From: Simmondsia chinensis
Taxonomy: Eukaryota; Streptophyta; Magnoliopsida; Caryophyllales; Simmondsiaceae
Direction: 5' to 3'
NCBI GenBank assembly: GCA_018398585.1
Contig: JAGTTD010000005.1
Coordinates: 38,752,750 to 38,816,749, forward strand
Length of the DNA: 64,000 bases
In this document: positions 60,537 through 64,000 of the stretch, piece by piece
Numbering within the stretch: the first letter of the stretch is position 1
Layout of the letters: the number at the start of each line of letters is the position of its first letter
The notes under the pieces: model-generated
Database searches by the model: none
What the model saw: the letters and a program-made list of their open reading frames with translations, nothing else
What the model was told of the DNA's origin: nothing
Made by a program: the position numbers and the translations under genes

Positions 60537-60799
60537 CCTAAGAGGGTGCCAACACACAAGCACCGGATCCCATTAGAACTTTAAAGTTAAGCGTGCTTGG
60601 GCAAGAGTAGTATCAAGATGGGTGATCTATTGGAGAGTTCTCGTGTTGCACCCCTCATGTTGGGAGTTCTCGAAAGCAACCTCTCTTCAAGGTAGCACCA
60701 TAAATGGGGAAGGCTGCATACCTTCAACCCCTCCCCCAACCCCCAAAGACCAAGCTTAGACAGGAACCCTTTGGGGCACTGAAAACGTTGCTTTGCTTT
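60537..60799 (+). mobile_element. 5S rRNA-headed Au SINE, intergenic copy
   Basis: Head GAGGGTGCCAACACACAAGC, ACCGGATCCCATTAG, AAAGTTAAGCGTGCTTGGGC, then TCGTGTTGCACCCCTCATG, running straight into TTGGGAGTTCTCGAAAGC and the Au body. Here the 5S 3' end (GTTGCACCCCTC) is complete. TSDs GATGATACTACTCCA (60522-60536) and GATGATACTAGTCCA (60800-60814) differ by one base. Confidence 0.9.
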
Positions 60800-61139
60800 G
60801 ATGATACTAGTCCAATCAATATCTCTAGCAGTAATAATTTTACAGTAACTGTAATAAGTTTTACTCCGACAATAACTTAACCTCAGATAAAGATACAAGA
60901 ATGATTGAGACAGTAATATGACAACTCTATGAGGAAAGGTGTTGATGAGTAGTCAAATCAAAGGTGGATTTGCAGGGCAATTCTCTCGTGAAATTCTATC
61001 TATATTTGTCTTCACTCTGAAGTTAAAATGGACTCAATCTAATCCAGATTTTTCAACTGATAAAGACTTATGCTTATGCTTTTTATTCTATGCAGATCTT
61101 GTCTCTTTTATCTACTGCTTGCTCTGATTCAATGCAGCC

Positions 61140-61820
61140 AGATCATCAGGCTTTGTTCTTCTAAAGAACAACATCGAGGGACTGCTCGTATTTGAAATTA
61201 ATTATGAGTTGTTCGTGGGTATTGTAAAGTTCAAATAGGTTCAGTGATGAGCCGAGTTCGAACGAAAGGGTGTTCAGTTATAAGAGATTGTTAAAAGCCC
61301 GTTGACGCTTGTTGGCACTTGGTATTAGCTTAAATATAATTCAATAGTAAGTAGAATAACTCAGCTTGGTCATAAGCTCGATTTGGCACAATAATAAGCT
61401 CGGCTAGCTTGATAATGCAAAGGACTCCATGTGTGAGTCTTGTTGAATACCATATTGGAGTTGCTAGAGAGAAGGGTCAACATATATAAGTCTAGCGGAT
61501 TACTCCACCTAATGCCGATTGGTTTTAAGAAGAAATCCCACTTAGCTTATACGTAGATCTCGTTTATGCTAACTTTGTGGATTGAGCCTAAAGGCTTGAA
61601 GACAATCTATAGATAACGAACTCAAATCGGCCAAATTAGGCATACATGCAGAGTTACACAAAGTATTGAACACGTTAATAGTTTATCAAACCGAACTTGA
61701 ACAAAAGGTTTGAGAACTCCATAAGAGCTCAGCTCAACTCAAGCTCGAGAACGCTTATCAAGCTCGAGTTCAAAGAACAGGGTGCTCATCTCAGCTCGCG
61801 TGGCTTGTTTACCCCTATAA
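61140..61820. repeat. CGAGCTCG-rich repeat, inverted copy
   Basis: Ends CTCAGCTCGCGTGGCTTGTT, TACCCCTA, the inverse of the start of 56040-56535. 61440-61560 within it carries the repeat seen at 4735 and 9800. Confidence 0.5.
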
Positions 61821-61921
61821 GCTGAGTTACTCTTTCGATTTTTAGCGTGTTCAAATCAATTTTTGGTATCTATTCCATATTAATTACCCATTGATGCAAT
61901 AATGAGAGTAACATGATTTAA

Positions 61922-61922
61922 T

Positions 61923-61972
<50 letters not shown>
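61922..61972 (+). repeat. (TA)n then poly(T)
   Basis: About 15 TA units followed by an 18-T run. Confidence 0.9.
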
Positions 61973-63283
61973 CTTTTTTATGGGAAACAATAATTGACAT
62001 GAATTTTAAGATTTATATTCAGGTGTGGGTTCCATATTAAATTTTGTGATCAGACTTTGCTTATCCACTTTAGTAGACTTTCCTTATGGATAGAACTTTT
62101 AAAGTCACACAAGCAACAATTTTTTTCCCCTAAAAACTAGCGATAATATCGCAATACAAGACAGACTACTTGAATAAACGAGACTCATGTCAACCCATTT
62201 AAAAACGAGAATCAAAAGTCAGCAAAATCAAGACAATATCCTAGACCGAAAAAACAGGATTACAAGAGAGTTACAAGCGAAACAAACAGGTTGTCTGTTA
62301 AAACATTGAGATGGATTTTTTTTTTTTTTTACATAGAATCATCGTAGAAAGTAATTATTTTTTTGGTTAATCATTATAACTTTTATATTTTTAGAAAATC
62401 ATTCATTGCAATCTAATTTTTTTCAATAAACCACATTTTGTCAATACCATCAGTACATTATTTAAAAAAAAAAAAAAGAAATTAGATGTTGTGCATGTCA
62501 TCTTAGAGGGATGGAACTCAAAATAAAAGCCAGTAGTTGAGATTGAAGAAAAAGTACACAAAAATAATCGAAAAATGGGATGTGCGAGTCTGATTTTGAG
62601 TCACAATGATACGTAATCTTGGCTTATATCACTTTTATTATCTGTACCATTCTTAACCCAAATGTTTTATGAACTTATAAAACGACGATACGTGAAAACT
62701 TTGAATAAATACCTGAAAAAAGTAAAATTTGTGGTGATTAAATAAAGAGTTATCTTTTTTAGGTGATTCTATATATATAAATAGCCCATCGAGAAACCAA
62801 GACTAGGACCATTTGTCATCGAATATCAACCTTGTTGGGGTTTTGTCACGAGATTAAGAATCTGTTTGGCCAAATTTAATTTTTGGAAAAGTGTTTTTTC
62901 ATAAAAAAAGAGCACTTCTTCGAAAATTGGAAAGTGCGTGATTGGGAAAGAAATGTCATTGTAAATAGAAGCATGAATTATCTTTATTTTTTTAAATAAA
63001 AGTCGGAAAATAATTTTTCTCCTTTAAGGTGGATCAGAAAAAATAAACTAAAAAATTTTCCAATAAAAATACCCTATTAGAAAAATTTTTAACAAAAATA
63101 CTTCTGTAGCATAAAAAAAGCGTTTACAACTCCACCAAATGACCTAAAACGTTATTGGTTCGGTCTTGAACCAATCTAGACCAATAGCCATCCAATCATA
63201 TCCCCAATCCTTCATTTAGACCTTCAGAAATCAACAATATGATAACGTTCAATCTGGAAAGATTTACAAATGAAGACGGTAAT
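61973..63283. other. Intergenic, no gene seen
   Basis: 62125-62300 is a reversed LINE-tail relative. 62860-63130 looks like a MITE (AATCTGTTTGGCCAAATT, AAAAGCGTTTACAAC). Nothing coding. Confidence 0.35.
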
Positions 63284-63510
63284 CGTTAAAGTCTAAAACC
63301 AATTCTAGATCTTTACCTATCAACCTAAACTTTTTGAACAATTCTTTCCTTGACATGATATTAGAGCCTTCGTAACCAAGAGATCATGAGTTTGAAAATA
63401 TTAACATAATTTAAGCATAAGGTATAAGGTAAACATGTGCACTATCTACGGTTAAAGCCTAACAACATTTGCTTGAAGGGATATATTAGAGTATAATCCA
63501 ATTATTCAGT
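63284..63510 (+). mobile_element. TRIM element, copy 5 (degenerate)
   Basis: CGTTAAAGTCTAAAACCAAT at the left, TGATATTAGAGCCTTCG as decayed PBS, and the second repeat from TATTAGAGTATAATCCAAT (63484). Confidence 0.5.
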
Positions 63511-64000
63511 CTTAAACCAGTCCAGACCAATAGTCATTCAGTTATATTCCCAACCCTTTTCAGAAGTCAAGAATACGATAAGGTTCAATCGGAAAAGATG
63601 TACCGATGAAGATGATATTTGGTAATGACAATTAAGCAAATTGATATAATAAGATACGAATCTTGTCACATAGATTTGGAACAAAAATTAGGTTTGAATA
63701 AAATGAATCGTATCTTTGATCTCAATTATGGCAGCATCTATTCTATTTGCAATTTATTATATTATTATTTTTTCCTATTCCTTTGGAAATTCATGCACTA
63801 CACGACATCACTTAGATAAAATTTAGTCAAAACAAACTTTGCTTTTCTTACAAGTTAGAAATTTTTTTTATAATTAAGTCGATAAAATTCTCGGAAATAC
63901 ATTAGAGGTAGCCTGTAAAAGGTAGATTGAAAAACAATCCGAAATAAAAAAAAATGACACGTTAAGAAGAAAATACCAGCAATGCTCGCCCAGGTTGATT

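Overview
This is nuclear DNA from a flowering plant, most likely a woody eudicot. It is AT-rich, has plant-type introns, and is packed with short plant transposons. The species cannot be fixed from the sequence; an Ericales-type genome is only a guess. Two host genes are recognisable, both on the minus strand and both cut by introns.

Left edge: the 5' half of PEX10, a peroxisome biogenesis RING protein. Three exons are visible at 2428-2611, 971-1002 and 272-361; the rest lies beyond base 1. Centre: a complete cytokinin dehydrogenase gene of the CKX7 type (no signal peptide), with five exons spread over 13.5 kb from 31381 down to 17850. All splice sites are GT-AG, the joined frame is open for 520 residues, and a TATA box lies upstream at about 31550. 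Its introns 3 and 4 (4.1 and 6.3 kb) are swollen by MITEs and SINEs.

Everything else is transposon-derived. 2.8-4.7 kb is a nested inverted repeat. 5.9-8.8 kb is a deleted Ty1/copia element with both LTRs, primer binding site and a partial gag-protease frame. 15.4-17.5 kb holds a copia LTR stub, MITEs and a decayed Ty3/gypsy gag. 33-38 kb holds a LINE RNase H remnant, a solo-LTR-like repeat split by a LINE tail, and a decayed copia reverse transcriptase. 39-44 kb holds LTR repeats, an AT-rich minisatellite, a large AT-rich duplication and a Helitron-like 3' end. 46-48 kb holds a decayed copia pol 3' region and another LTR-like copy. 52-55.4 kb holds a copia LTR/gag remnant and an LTR-like region full of TGTGTCGACACA palindromes. 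55.4-64 kb is MITEs, LINE tails, SINEs and TRIMs.

The most notable signal is a SINE family present more than 20 times. Its body matches the plant Au-SINE type, with the conserved block CCTCGGAAACAGCCTCTC and a TTGTTG-rich 3' end. In eight copies the body is fused to a nearly complete 5S rRNA sequence. In five of these, target-site duplications flank the whole 5S-plus-body unit, so the chimera itself has been retroposed. Other copies carry unrelated 5' heads or none. The window also holds a set of TRIM elements with LTRs of about 70 bp, and at least four MITE families, one with nine copies.
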